DNA of 64,000 bases from Mixophyes australis (taxonomy: Eukaryota; Chordata; Amphibia; Anura; Limnodynastidae), in contig JAVHZZ010000003.1 in assembly GCA_036250195.1 (NCBI GenBank), positions 40,955,835 to 41,019,834 of the forward strand, read 5' to 3'. A program made the translations under genes and the position numbers. This document shows positions 54,158-64,000 of this stretch, piece after piece. The stretch's first letter is position 1; each line of letters opens with the position of its first letter. The notes beneath the pieces are model-generated. The model worked only from the letters and a program-made list of their open reading frames with translations, was not told where the DNA came from and did no database searches.

Positions 54158-55223
54158 TAATCTAGGTGCACCAGTGCAAAACCAAAATCTTTTGCGATGG
54201 ACATCCTGTGCGCTTTGTAAATCATTTCCATACAGCTTATGTGAATATAAATCAAAATCTTCTTTTAAAAGTTTTCCCTCCTAATCTGGTTCTGAACCAT
54301 TGTGTAACTATCCCACAATAATTGGTAAAGGTCTTGATCTGTCCCATTTGCCCAAAAGGATCACCATCCAGGACAAACATTATCATCCTTGCAAATACGT
54401 TGTCTTGCAAAACCAAGTACCGTTGAATAACAGCCAGAATGGCAGCGGAAATTGTGGTAGTATGACTTGTCCGGGACTATTGCATAAGACGCCCAGTAAA
54501 TATCTGTCAATGAGTACTGGAGATTCATTTACTGATTTTGTTGGTTAAGAAGCAACATTACGGTGTTGGGAAATTGTGTGGTTGAATCAATCTAGACCAA
54601 CGTGCATATGTGTACATCTCTTAACTGGCACTGTATCTATTCTGTAACTATTGTCTGCCAATGTGGTGGTTGGCTTATTTATGTAGCTAACACTTATCAT
54701 GTCAATAAATAGATTCTCTCCTCCATACAAAATGGAGATATTGGGAAGTGAGAGCGAGAGGTACCTAACCCTGGCGTTATTGATTTTATTGTTGTGCACT
54801 TACCTGTATAAATGCAGAAATAGACACACAACATTGCACAAGGGATGAAACCACGCTGTCTGTCTGCTTTTTCCCCTTCAGTAAATGACCGTTCCTGTGT
54901 TGTATATTAGTATTTATATAGCGCTAGTGTCACTTAGTTAATGAGATAAACAGATGTTAGTTCCTTTATCTAATCATGCAGGAGAGCCGTCTATTCCTCT
55001 AGAGGGATACAGTAGCAGATCAATCAGTCACTGTCAAATCCAAACTCACCCTGCTGAGCCCCATCATTGCTGAATGTACAGCCACTGTACAGTAGTACAA
55101 AAGCTGGGTGAGGCCATCTGTCCATATGGATCTTCTTACATCTGTTAGGACATCTGACACTGAAGCTACTCGTGTCATTGTGAGATAAACCCTGTATTGA
55201 ACTATCATACAATTCAACGGAGG
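54158..55223. other. no gene recognised
   Basis: Contains a TTTATATAGCGCTAGTG scrap near 54910 like a SINE tail. Frames plus 54300-54548 and minus 55020-55217 have no domains. Confidence 0.4.
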
Positions 55224-55322
55224 ATATATATTAAAGGGTGATAAACCCCTTTGGGGCCTCTATATCAAAGGGTGATAAACCCCTTTGGGGCCTATATATC
55301 AAAGGGTGATAAACCCTTTTGC
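55224..55322. repeat. three tandem copies of a 35-39-bp unit
   Basis: TATATCAAAGGGTGATAAAC plus CCCTTTGGGGCC occurs three times with small changes. Each unit also contains the short inverted pair AAAGGG and CCCTTT. Confidence 0.85.
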
Positions 55323-56020
55323 AGGTAACAACGGGTGATTTTGATGGACATAGGGTTTACTGGGGCTTCGTCCTTCATACTAATCCAGTTGACGCTGGTT
55401 ATAACCCTGTTGCTGTGATATTTCCATATTGACTAGCTATCACCATTCCCATTGACCTCATAGGTGGACGGCAAAAATATAGCATTTAAGAAGCTCTCTA
55501 CCCATGGCCACCAAGAGGATTTGTGGGCCCCCGATACAGCAACTTCTTGGGGTCCCTTTCATAGCCACTGAGAGGGGGGAGCTGTGTCCACACTACGATA
55601 ATTTCTCCTTCCACTTCATAACCAGGCAAGGGGCCCCCAGGGACCAGTACTTTGTATCTGTGCCGCTGTCTCTACCACAGATGGATAAGGTCCTGGCACG
55701 TGGCACGTTTGTCCTGTTTCAGAAGCACTATTTAATTGCTTGCGCCAAACAGTGAACTAAGGAGGGACACATACTTGTTTTGTGCCGTTAGCGTGAGTCA
55801 TACACCGCCGCGTTCCTCTTGGCCAATGGGGTGGGAGCGAGTTGGTTAAGACAGACACCAATGTGAGGGTGATTTCTTCTTGCCTCTCCCGGCTGGGTCA
55901 ATCAGAACAAGGCAGAGCAGTGGGTGTCTGGAAGTAGTCTAAGGAATAGTAAAGACACATGAAGGAACACAGGTGGTAAAAAAACAACATATCAGCAAAG
56001 TATTTCACCATAAATGCAGA
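55323..56020. other. no gene recognised
   Basis: The 83-codon plus frame 55504-55755 has no recognisable domain and lies in repeat-derived-looking DNA (TGTGGGCCCCCGATACAG). I do not call it a gene. Confidence 0.4.
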
Positions 56021-56215
56021 GGGGAAAATTTATCAAGCTGCAAGTTTCCGGCGGGTTTAAAAAGTGGAGATGTTTCCCATAGCAACCAATCACATTCTAG
56101 CTGTCATTTTGTAGAATGTACTAAATAAATGATAGCTAGAATCTGATTGGTTGCTATAGGCAACATCTCCACTTTGCAAACCTGCTGGAAACTCGCAGCT
56201 TGATAAATTTACTCC
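56021..56215. mobile_element. palindromic MITE of the 40740 family, fourth copy
   Basis: Inverted ends AAATTTATCAAGCTGC and GCAGCTTGATAAATTT, inner arms AGCAACCAATCACATTCTAG and GAATCTGATTGGTTGCTATA. Well preserved. Confidence 0.85.
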
Positions 56216-56849
56216 AGAGTTAGAAGACAATAAACATGTGACACGTTTTTTTGGGACAATAAATAGCACTGAGAGCCTGAGACAGTGTGGGGGAGAGATC
56301 AGATAGTGATTCAGAGGTTACAGAGGACAACAATTGTTTCTCACTGGAAAAAGAGAAGTTTATGTGCAGTGGCAAAAAATTAAAGTCTGTGTATCATTCA
56401 GACACATAGACCATCATCATCATCACCATTTATTTATAGATAAAAGATTATAGTATATTAAACTATACAGAAATTTCTAAAGAGACTAGAGTATCAAACT
56501 ATCTCTAATTGCAGCGATAAGTGGGACTGTCGCAATACTTGACCAATCAGCCACTGAATCTTACTGCCAGCAGGTAACCCCTTGTTTTCCATAGGGCGAC
56601 GCAAAAAATTAGCCTTATCACCAAATGTGCCCCTTTGCAGAACTGAATCGTCCATTAGTGACCAGTGAGCACTATTGGGCTTGGATTACCCTAATCTGTT
56701 TTTATATGGGTATATTGACAAACAGGAGGGGGAACAGGGTTTATTCTGGCTCTGCCGCTTTGTCCTGACAGTTTTATGAAGGATAGACCATGTAAGCGTA
56801 CAGCAGAGTAAAAGAGGAGGCATACTGTCAGCTACATGAAAGATCGCCT
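56216..56849. other. no gene; V-SINE tail scrap
   Basis: (ATC)n followed by ACCATTTATTTATAGATAAA near 56411-56440 is a minus-strand V-SINE tail scrap. The remainder is unrecognised. Confidence 0.4.
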
Positions 56850-56857
56850 GTGTAAGG

Positions 56858-57146
56858 CATACTTGCCAACATTTTTTTTTTTTTTCCGGGAGATGCCGGC
56901 TGGGACGTGGGCGTGCAGGGGGCGGGGCTGCGAAATCGCGTCATTTTGGCCCCGCCCCCGTGACGGAATGACGTAAATCGCGTCATTTTACAGTGGGGGC
57001 GGGGCTAAACGCCGCGATTCCGGGTGAATCGCGGCGTTTAAACTAAATTTTTCCCCCTTCCTATCAGGGAGATTGCCACACTCGTCCGGGAGACTCTCGC
57101 AAAATGCGGGAGTCTCCCGGACAATGCGGGAGAGTTGGCAAGTATG
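56858..57146. mobile_element. hAT-type MITE, 289 bp, perfect 13-bp TIR and TSD GTGTAAGG
   Basis: Ends CATACTTGCCAAC and GTTGGCAAGTATG are perfect inverted repeats, flanked by GTGTAAGG at 56850-56857 and 57147-57154. Internal inverted pairs include AAACGCCGCGATTC/GAATCGCGGCGTTT and GGGAGACTCTC/GGGAGTCTCCC. The 8-bp TSD favours hAT, though P-type elements also make 8-bp TSDs. Confidence 0.9.
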
Positions 57147-57154
57147 GTGTAAGG

Positions 57155-57564
57155 ATATTAAGAGACTGTATTACAGCCATATAAAGTATGCACTGTGTCA
57201 TATAATATAGTGACTGTAAGCTGTGTAGCAAACGTTAAGCACATGAAAGGCTGCATTGTGTACAGCGATCTCAAATAAAGATCAAGGATCATTCATCCAC
57301 CAGAAGCAGAGGATCAGTTACAGAGATCACTTATTCTATCAGTGGAGGAAGCTATTCAGTCCTTTATGAAGGGAAATCATAAGTGGGCAGACAAGCTAGC
57401 CAACGTTACAGATCAATATCAGAGGAGCCTGTCTAGGTCTTCCTGAAACTCTAAATTGGACTGTGTTATATATTTATTACTTATTAATATTTATAAGGGA
57501 AATGTGAATCTGGAGGGGAATATAACCTTTACCATTATTTATTAATTAGGGGGTTGTTGTTTAA
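57155..57564. other. no gene recognised
   Basis: Unique-looking AT-rich DNA before the 32-bp array. Nothing is supported. Confidence 0.4.
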
Positions 57565-58097
57565 GCAGAAGATGTTCATATATGTTTAATATCACCATTG
57601 TTGGGAGAGGTACATGTTTAATACCACCATTGTTGGGAGAGGTATATGTTTAATACCACCATTGTTGGGAGAGGTATATATTTTTAATACCACCATTGTT
57701 TGGAGAGGTACATGTTTAATACCACTATTGTTGGGAGAGGTATATGTTTAATGCCACCATTGTTGGGAGAGGTATATGTTTAATATCACCATTGTTAGAA
57801 GAGGTATATGTTTAATACCACCATTGTTGGGAGAGGTATATATTTTTAATACCACCATTGTTTGGAGAGGTACATGTTTAATACCACTATTGTTGGGAGA
57901 GGTATATGTTTAATGCCACCATTGTTAGGAGAGGTATATGTTTAATACCACCATTGTTGGGAGAGGTACATCTTTAATATCACCATTGTTGGGAGAGGTA
58001 CATGTTTAATATCACCATTGTTGGGAGAGGTATATATTTTTAATACCACCATTGTTGGGAGAGGTATATGTTTAATACCACCATTGTTGGGAGAGGT
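57565..58097. repeat. 32-34-bp minisatellite, about 16 copies
   Basis: The unit is ATGTTTAATACCACCATTGT plus TGGGAGAGGTAT, with variants (TATATTTTTAATACC, TTTGGAGAGG, ATATCACC). A block of variants recurs in the same order (starting near 57645 and near 57830), which shows a higher-order duplication of about 190 bp. Confidence 0.93.
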
Positions 58098-59590
58098 GTG
58101 ATTACCATTTTAAAAAAGAATCATTGCATCTATAAGAGTTACTATATAGTACTGCATAATAATTTATTGAGATAAATTCAGTGAATAGTCCAAATTTCAG
58201 AAATAAATAAATATTTGTTTATGAAATTGTGTTTTCTATGAAAGATCTCGTAGGCGTATTCCTGCCTTTTTGTAGTGAGGGTGCCTGTATCCGGGTGTAG
58301 TGCTGGTGACTACTTTGTGAATAGTGTGGGTGCCTGTCTGTGGGAGTAGCGGGGGGGTGACTGTCTAAGGGTGGGTAACTGTGGGTGCAGTGTGGGTGGC
58401 TGTCTGCGGGAGCAGTGTGGGTGCCTGTCTTGCGGGAGTAGAGTGGTGCCTGTATGCGGGAGTAGTGTGGGTGCCTGTCTTGCGGGAGTAGAGGGGTGCC
58501 TGTATGCAGGAGCAGTGTGGGTGCCTGTATGCGGGAGCAGTGTGGGTGCCTGTCTTGCGGGAGTAGAGGGGTGCCTGTATGCGGGAGCAGTGTGGGTGTC
58601 TGTATGCAGGAGCAGTGTGGGTGCCTGTATGCGGGAGCAGTGTGGGTGCCTGTCTTGCGGGAGTAGAGGGGTGCCTGTATCCGGGTGTAGTGCTGGTGAC
58701 TACTTTGTGAATAGTGTGGGTGCCTGTCTGTGGGAGTAGCGGGGGGGGTGACTGTCTAAGGGTGGGTAACTGTGGGTGCAGTGTGGGTGGCTGTCTGCGG
58801 GAGCAGTGTGGGTGCCTGTCTTGCGGGAGTAGAGGGGTGCCTGTATGCAGGAGCAGTGTGGGTGCCTGTATGCGGGAGCAGTGTGGGTGCCTATCTTGCG
58901 GGAGTAGAGGGGTGCCTGTATGCGGGAGCAGTGTGGGTGTCTGTATGCAGGAGCAGTGTGGGTGCCTGTATGCGGGAGCAGTGTGGGTGCCTGTCTTGCG
59001 GGAGTAGAGGGGTGCCTGTATGCGGGAGCAGTGTGGGTGTCTGTCTTGCGGGAGTAGAGGGGTGCCTGTATGCGGGAGCAGTGTGGGTGCCTGTATGCGG
59101 GAGCAGTGTGGGTGCCTGTCTTGCGGAAGTAGAGGGGTGCCTGTATGTGGGAGCAGTGTGGGTGCCTGTATGCGGGAGTAGAGGGGTGTCTGTATGCGGG
59201 AGCAGTGTGGGTGCCTGTATGCGGGAGTAGAGGGGTGCCTGTATGCGGGAGCAGTGTGGGTGCCTGTATGCGGGAGTAGAGGGACGCCTGTATGCAGGAG
59301 CAGTGTGGGTGCCTGTATGCGGGAGTAGAGGGGTGCCTGTATGTGGGAGGAGTGTGGGTGCCTGTATGCGGGAGTAGAGGGGTGCCTGTATGTGGGAGCA
59401 GTGTGGGTGCCTGTATGCGGGAGTAGAGGGGTGCCTGTGTGCGGGAGCAGTGTGGGTGCCTGTATGCGGGAGTAGTGTGGGTCCCTGTCTGCGGGAGTAG
59501 TGTGGGTGCCTGTATGCGGGAGTAGTGTGGGTGCCTGTATGCGGGAGTAGTGTGGGTCCCTGTCTGCGGGAGTAGTGTGGGTGCCTGTCT

Positions 59591-59664
59591 GCAGTATTAA
59601 AGTAATTTTATCGTTTTCAAATAAGCATTGCCCAATCAATTGTATGTGTTTCCAAAGCACAAAG
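59591..59664 (+). repeat. 74-bp array spacer, copy 1 of 5
   Basis: GCAGTATTAAAGTAATTTTA to GTTTCCAAAGCACAAAG. The other copies are at 60463-60536, 60871-60944, 61499-61572 and 62180-62253, with start-to-start spacings of 872, 408, 628 and 681 bp. The copies are almost identical. After copies 1-4 the sequence resumes with TGGGTGCCTGTCTGTGGGAG TAGTGGGGGGGTGACTGTCT; after copy 5 the array ends. Confidence 0.95.
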
Positions 59665-60462
59665 TGGGTGCCTGTCTGTGGGAGTAGTGGGGGGGTGACT
59701 GTCTGAGGGTGCAGTGTGGGTAACTGTGGGTGCAGTGTGGGTGCCTGTCTGCGGGAGCAGTGTGGTGCCTGTATGCGGAAGCAGTGTGGGTGCCTGTCTT
59801 GTGGGAGTAGAGTGGTGCCTGTATGCGGGAGCAGTGTGGGTGCCTGTCTTGCGGGAGTAGAGTGGTGCCTGTATGCGGGAGTAGTGTGGGTGCCTGTCTT
59901 GCGGGAGTAGAGGGGTGCCTGTATGCGGGAGTAGAGGGGTGCCTGTATGCGGGAGTAGTGTGGGTGCCTGTCTTGCGGGAGTAGAGGGGTGTCTGTATGC
60001 GGGAGTAGAGGGGTGCCTGTCTGCGGGAGTAGAGGGGTGCCTGTATGCGGGAGTAGAGGGGTGCCTGTATGCGGGAGTAGTGTGGGTGCCTGTCTTGCGG
60101 GAGTAGAGGGGTGTCTGTATGCGGGAGTAGAGGGATGCCTGTATGCGGGAGTAGAGGGGTGCCTGTATGCGGGAGCAGTGTGGTGCCTGTCTTGTGGAAG
60201 TAGAGGGGTGCCTGTATGTTGGAGCAGTGTGGGTGCCTGTCTGCGGGAGTAGAGGGGTGCCTGTCTGCGGGAGTAGAGGGGTGCCTGTATGCGGGAGTAG
60301 AGGGGTGCCTGTATGCGGGAGCAGTGTGGTGCCTGTCTTGCGGGAGTAGAGGGGTGCCTGTATGTTGGAGCAGTGTGGGTGCCTGTATGCGGGAGTAGAG
60401 GGGTGTCTGTGTGCGGGAGCAGTGTGGGTGCCTGTCTGCGGGAGTAGTGTGGGTGCCTGTCT

Positions 60463-60536
60463 GCAGTATTAAAGTAGTTTTATCGTTTTCAAATAAGCAT
60501 TGCCCAATCAATTGTATGTGTTTCCAAAGCACAAAG
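60463..60536 (+). repeat. 74-bp array spacer, copy 2
   Basis: As copy 1, with one visible substitution (AGTAGTTTT for AGTAATTTT). Confidence 0.95.
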
Positions 60537-60870
60537 TGGGTGCCTGTCTGTGGGAGTAGTGGGGGGGTGACTGTCTGAGGGTGCAGTGTGGGTAACTGTG
60601 GGTGCAGTGTGGGTGCCTGTCTTGCGGGAGTAGAGGGGTGCCTGTATGTGGGAGCAGTGTGGGTGCCTGTATGCGGGAGTAGAGGGGTGCCTGTATGCGG
60701 GAGCAGTGTGGGTGCCTGTCTTGCGGGAGTAGAGGGGTGCCTGTATGTGGGAGCAGTGTGGGTGCCTGTATGCGGGAGTAGAGGGGTGTCTGTGTGCGGG
60801 AGCAGTGTGGGTGCCTGTATGCGGGAGTAGTGTGGGTCCCTGTCTGCGGGAGTATTGTGGGTGCCTGTCT

Positions 60871-60944
60871 GCAGTATTAAAGTAATTTTATCGTTTTCAA
60901 ATAAGCATTGCCCAATCAATTGTATGTGTTTCCAAAGCACAAAG
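60871..60944 (+). repeat. 74-bp array spacer, copy 3
   Basis: Matches copy 1 by eye. Confidence 0.95.
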
Positions 60945-61498
60945 TGGGTGCCTGTCTGTGGGAGTAGTGGGGGGGTGACTGTCTGAGGGTGCAGTGTGGG
61001 TAACTGTGGGTGCAGTGTGGGTGCCTGTCTGCGGGAGCAGTGTGGGTGCCTGTCTTGCGGGAGTAGAGTGGTGCCTGTATGCGGGAGTAGTGTGGGTGCC
61101 TGTCTTGCGGGAGCAGAGGGGTGCCTGTATGCGGGAGTAGTGTGGGTGCCTGTCTTGCGGGAGTAGAGGGGTGTCTGTATGCGGGAGTAGAGGGGTGCCT
61201 GTCTGCGGGAGTAGAGGGGTGCCTGTATGCGGGAGTAGAGGGGTGCCTGTATGCGGGAGCAGTGTGGGTGCCTGTCTTGCGGGAGTAGAGGGGTGCCTGT
61301 ATGCGGGAGTAGAGAGGTGCCTGTATGCGGGAGTAGAGGGGTGCCTGTATGCGGGAGTAGAGGGGTGCCTGTATGTGGGAGCAGTGTGGGTGCCTGTATG
61401 CGGGAATAGAGGGGTGCCTGTATGCGGGAGCAGTGTGGGTGCCTGTATGCGGGAGTAGTGTGGGTCCCTGTCTGCGGGAGTAGTGTGGGTGCCTGTCT

Positions 61499-61572
61499 GC
61501 AGTATTAAAGTAATTTTATCGTTTTCAAATAAGCATTGCCCAATCAATTGTATGTGTTTCCAAAGCACAAAG
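61499..61572 (+). repeat. 74-bp array spacer, copy 4
   Basis: Matches copy 1 by eye. Confidence 0.95.
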
Positions 61573-62179
61573 TGGGTGCCTGTCTGTGGGAGTAGTGGGG
61601 GGGTGACTGTCTGAGGGTGCAGTGTGGGTAACTGTGAGTGCAGTGTGGGTGCCTGTCTGCGGGAGCAGTGTGGGTGCCTGTCTTGTGGGAGTAGAGTGGT
61701 GCCTGTATGCGGGAGTAGTGTGGGTGCCTGTCTTGCGGGAGTAGAGGGGTGCATGTATGCGGGAGCAGTGTGGGTGCCTGTCTTGCGGGAGTAGAGGGGT
61801 GCCTGTATGCAGGAGCAGTGTGGGTGCCTTTATGCGGGAGCAGTGTGGGTGCCTGTCTTGCGGGAGTAGAGGGGTGCATGTATGCGGGAGCAGTGTGGGT
61901 GCCTGTCTTGCGGGAGTAGAGGGGTGCCTGTATGCGGGAGTAGAAGGGTGCCTGTCTGCGGGAGTAGAGGGGTGCCTGTATGCGGGAGTAGAGGGGTGCC
62001 TGTATGCGGGAGCAGTGTGGGTGCCTGTCTTGCGGGAGTAGAGGGGTGCCTGTATGTGGGAGCAGTGTGGGTGCCTGTATGCGGGAGTAGAGGGGTGCCT
62101 GTATGCGGGAGCAGTGTGGGTGCCTGTATGCGGGAGTAGTGTGGGTCCCTGTCTGCGGGAGTAGTGTGGGTGCCTGTCT

Positions 62180-62253
62180 GCAGTATTAAAGTAATTTTAT
62201 CGTTTTCAAATAAGCATTGCCCAATCAATTGTATGTGTTTCCAAAGCACAAAG
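62180..62253 (+). repeat. 74-bp array spacer, copy 5, terminal
   Basis: Matches copy 1 but is followed by unique sequence (TTATTTATTTTGGCAGATG) instead of another G-rich block. It therefore marks the boundary of the array. Confidence 0.95.
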
Positions 62254-62793
62254 TTATTTATTTTGGCAGATGTAAATAGTCAACAATTCAATACATTATT
62301 ATATTGTAATAAAGTACAGTACAGCACAGCCAATACCAAAACATAAGTACATACCAATGCTATCGCATGCGCTCGCTGCGCACCCACGGGACCCGGTGGA
62401 CAATATATCTGTTAGAATACTGTGTCAGAGTTGACTGAGGCTGGTGGGGGATGCAGCTATTATATATACAGTCAGTGTTTCATTGTGAACAATAGAGATG
62501 ACGTAGTTTGCTTCTATAGGTCCAGACGTTGGGTGGGTTCAGGGTAAACAGATCATAGGCTGATTCAATCTAAGGAATCCAAAGGAGGGGGTCATCTCTC
62601 CAGGGGGTCTGCTCCTTTCATAGCCAGCATCATACAAAGGTTTATTCTCTAATATCAATAACTAAAGTATGCAATGTGCGATCTCTTCGCCGACTGCACC
62701 GGACAGCTGCTGATGAATAGGGCTTTAATATGACACCAGGCATGATACCTTTCCTATAACCTGAACCTTGAATATCACTGAAGTGTACATATA

Positions 62794-62851
<58 letters not shown>

Positions 62852-63077
62852 TAATAATAAACCAAATACTATCTGCTCCTAAATTACAGTGTAACAGAAC
62901 CAATATAAATATGAATTATATAAATAACTAAATGTTGTAATGCGAGTGTGTGCGTGCGTATTTTACCGTGCGAACGCACCACGCCACGTGTTACGTAGCG
63001 TATGGATCGCATTTGCATGGCCAAACAATATTAAACCAATATACTTTCGTTCATCCAATTATACGATTTCAACAGCA
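62254..63077. other. no gene; interruption of the array with (AT)n
   Basis: About 820 bp of unrelated DNA between two parts of the G-rich array. It contains an (AT)n run at 62799-62849 and a stretch with GCGAGTGTGTGCGTGCGTAT near 62942. It may be an insertion; no TIR, LTR or TSD is recognised. Confidence 0.45.
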
Positions 63078-63477
63078 GGAGTAGGGGGTTGCTTGTATGC
63101 GGGAGTAGAGGGGTGCCTGTATGTGGGTGCAGTGTGGGTGCCTGTATGTGGGAGTAGTATGGGTACCTGTATGCGGGAGCAGTGTAGGTGCCTCTCTGTG
63201 GGTGCCTGTCTGCGGGTGCCTGTATGCGGGAGCAGTGTAGGTGCCTGTCTGTGGGTGCAGTGTGGGTGCCTGTCTGTGGAGGCAGTGTAGGTGCCTCTCT
63301 GTGGGTGCCTGTCTGTGGGTGCAGTGTGGGTGCCTGTCTGTGGGTGCAGTGTGGGTGCCTGTCTGTGGAGGCAGTGTAGGTGCCTCTCTGTGGGTGCCTG
63401 TCTGTGGGTGCAGTGTGGGTGCCTGTCTATGGGTGCAGTGTGGGTGCCTGTTTGTGGGAGTAGGGGGGTTCCTGTCC
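63078..63477. repeat. G-rich minisatellite, distal segment
   Basis: Starts with the same GTATGCGGGAGTAGAGGGGT units, then shifts to GTGCCTGTCTGTGGGTGCAG TGTGG variants and GTAGGTGCCTCTCTGTG. This variant type (GGGTGCAG) is rare in the main array and is locally amplified here. Confidence 0.93.
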
Positions 63478-63719
63478 AAATTTCTAATTGCCTACCACTG
63501 TTAATTATACATTACACACAGTAGACATTGCAATAGGAACTGGGTATCGCAGATTTATTACCTCCTCTCTCCGCTACACACAATACACAGTACACATAGT
63601 AACAGTACATACAAGTGCTATATACACACTGACAATATACATTGATACAGTGACACCAGGTCACAGTGAGGGACTAATAATGATTATCTGCTCAAGGTTT
63701 TTTCCATACAGGCTGCAGC
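63478..63719. other. no gene recognised
   Basis: Unique-looking DNA rich in ACA/CAC between the array and the terminal hAT end. Confidence 0.4.
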
Positions 63720-64000
63720 CAGAGCCGGATTTAGACCTCATAGGGCCCTAGGCAGGATACTGTTTTTGGGGCCCCTCCCTGCAACAATCCATAGCACTAT
63801 ATTTTTGCAGCCTACCATATACCCCTATAGTTACGTAGAAGTGAAAGCATGTGCCGCCGCATGCCTACCATATACCCCTATAGTTAAGTAGATATGAAAG
63901 TATGAAAGCATGTGCCGCCGCGCAGCGGCGGCACGCCGCCAAAGGAGGTGAGGGCGTGGCTTGCATCTTTGGGGGCGTACCTAACATGTGTAAAGAGCAA
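63720..64000. mobile_element. hAT-type element, left end; cut by window edge
   Basis: Starts CAGAGCCGGATTTAGACC followed by TCATAGGGCCCTAGGCAGG, similar to other CAGGGCCGGATTA-type hAT MITE ends, including those at 11890 and 53723. Inside, a segment of about 60 bp (GCCTACCATATACCCCTATA … AAAGCATGTGCCGCCGC) is tandemly duplicated at about 63810-63925. The other end and TSD lie outside the window. Confidence 0.65.

Larger units (their letters stand above)
58278..62179. repeat. 24-25-bp G-rich minisatellite array with higher-order blocks
   Basis: Basic units GTGCCTGTATGCGGGAGTAG AGGG (24 bp), GTGCCTGTATGCGGGAGCAG TGTGG (25 bp) and GTGCCTGTCTTGCGGGAGTA GAGGG (25 bp) are mixed over about 3.9 kb. 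A 390-bp internal duplication begins with CCGGGTGTAGTGCTGG at 58291 and 58681. From 59.6 kb the array is divided into blocks separated by a 74-bp AT-rich spacer. Long frames on both strands (minus 58365-59660, 59636-60940, 60897-61754) result from the near-in-phase, stop-poor repeat and are not genes. The G-rich strand is plus and GGG-dense, so G-quadruplex potential is likely. Confidence 0.96.

Noticed and set aside
55504..55755. 83-codon plus-strand gene starting with a good ATG
   Set aside because: No domain, no neighbouring exon signal, and the surrounding sequence looks repeat-derived.
58365..61754. Large secreted or structural repeat protein gene
   Set aside because: Open frames occur on both strands and in several frames over the same tandem repeat. 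There is no splice, start context or non-repeat coding sequence.
58278..62253. CRISPR-like array of repeats and spacers
   Set aside because: The regular short units are contiguous with no unique spacers, and the 74-bp spacers are identical to each other. The context is vertebrate and there are no cas genes. It is a minisatellite with higher-order blocks.

Overview
This 64 kb window looks like non-genic, repeat-dense DNA from a vertebrate, most probably an amphibian (frog). That assignment is inference. It rests on V-SINE copies with GATGAT tails, L2-clade LINEs with the matching tail, an Ngaro-type tyrosine-recombinase retrotransposon, many short hAT-type non-autonomous elements with 8-bp target-site duplications (TSDs), and large GC-rich minisatellites. 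I found no host protein-coding gene, tRNA gene, rRNA gene, prokaryotic operon or CRISPR array. Nearly all long open frames are transposon proteins or tandem-repeat artefacts.

Layout. 0-5 kb: a G-rich minisatellite, a V-SINE, a 21-bp heptad repeat and a 1.26-kb terminal-inverted-repeat (TIR) element with a 4-bp TSD. 5.4-9.6 kb: a minus-strand L2 LINE joined to an LTR-like fragment, then a solo LTR with a perfect 5-bp TSD. 10.8-13.8 kb: a 31-bp minisatellite and a 1.86-kb hAT-type element that carries its own minisatellite. 15.6-19.3 kb: a second L2 copy, a direct duplication, an L2 3' end and two hAT MITEs. 24.0-25.3 kb: a decayed LINE.

25.75-32.89 kb is the main element: an Ngaro-type retrotransposon on the minus strand with the diagnostic split direct repeats A1-ORFs-B1-A2-B2. 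It encodes a Gag-like protein with zinc fingers, reverse transcriptase, RNase H, tyrosine recombinase and an SGNH-hydrolase-like protein. A1/A2 differ at 2 of 181 positions and the first 267 bp of B1/B2 at 1 position, so the copy is young. It is nevertheless damaged: frame breaks in gag, two stops in RNase H, and Tyr where the SGNH catalytic His is expected.

33-37.9 kb: an LTR-like segment with 72-bp repeats, a decayed hAT transposase with a BED-like finger, and a LINE C-terminal remnant. 39-57 kb: a dense field of MITEs (most of the hAT type show 8-bp TSDs), two well-preserved V-SINEs, a 448-bp nearly perfect palindrome and a 62-bp satellite built from two 31-bp halves. 57.5-63.5 kb: a 32-bp minisatellite, then about 4 kb of 24-25-bp G-rich repeats in blocks separated by a recurring 74-bp spacer. 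A truncated hAT-type end closes the window.

These elements do not act as one pathway. The functional links I can support are the order of the Ngaro proteins within one element, and the shared 3' tail of V-SINEs and L2, which implies SINE mobilisation by L2 machinery. I do not see a convincing undescribed system. The closest candidates for follow-up are the Ngaro element with its hydrolase, the near-perfect 448-bp palindrome, and the spacer-punctuated G-rich array.
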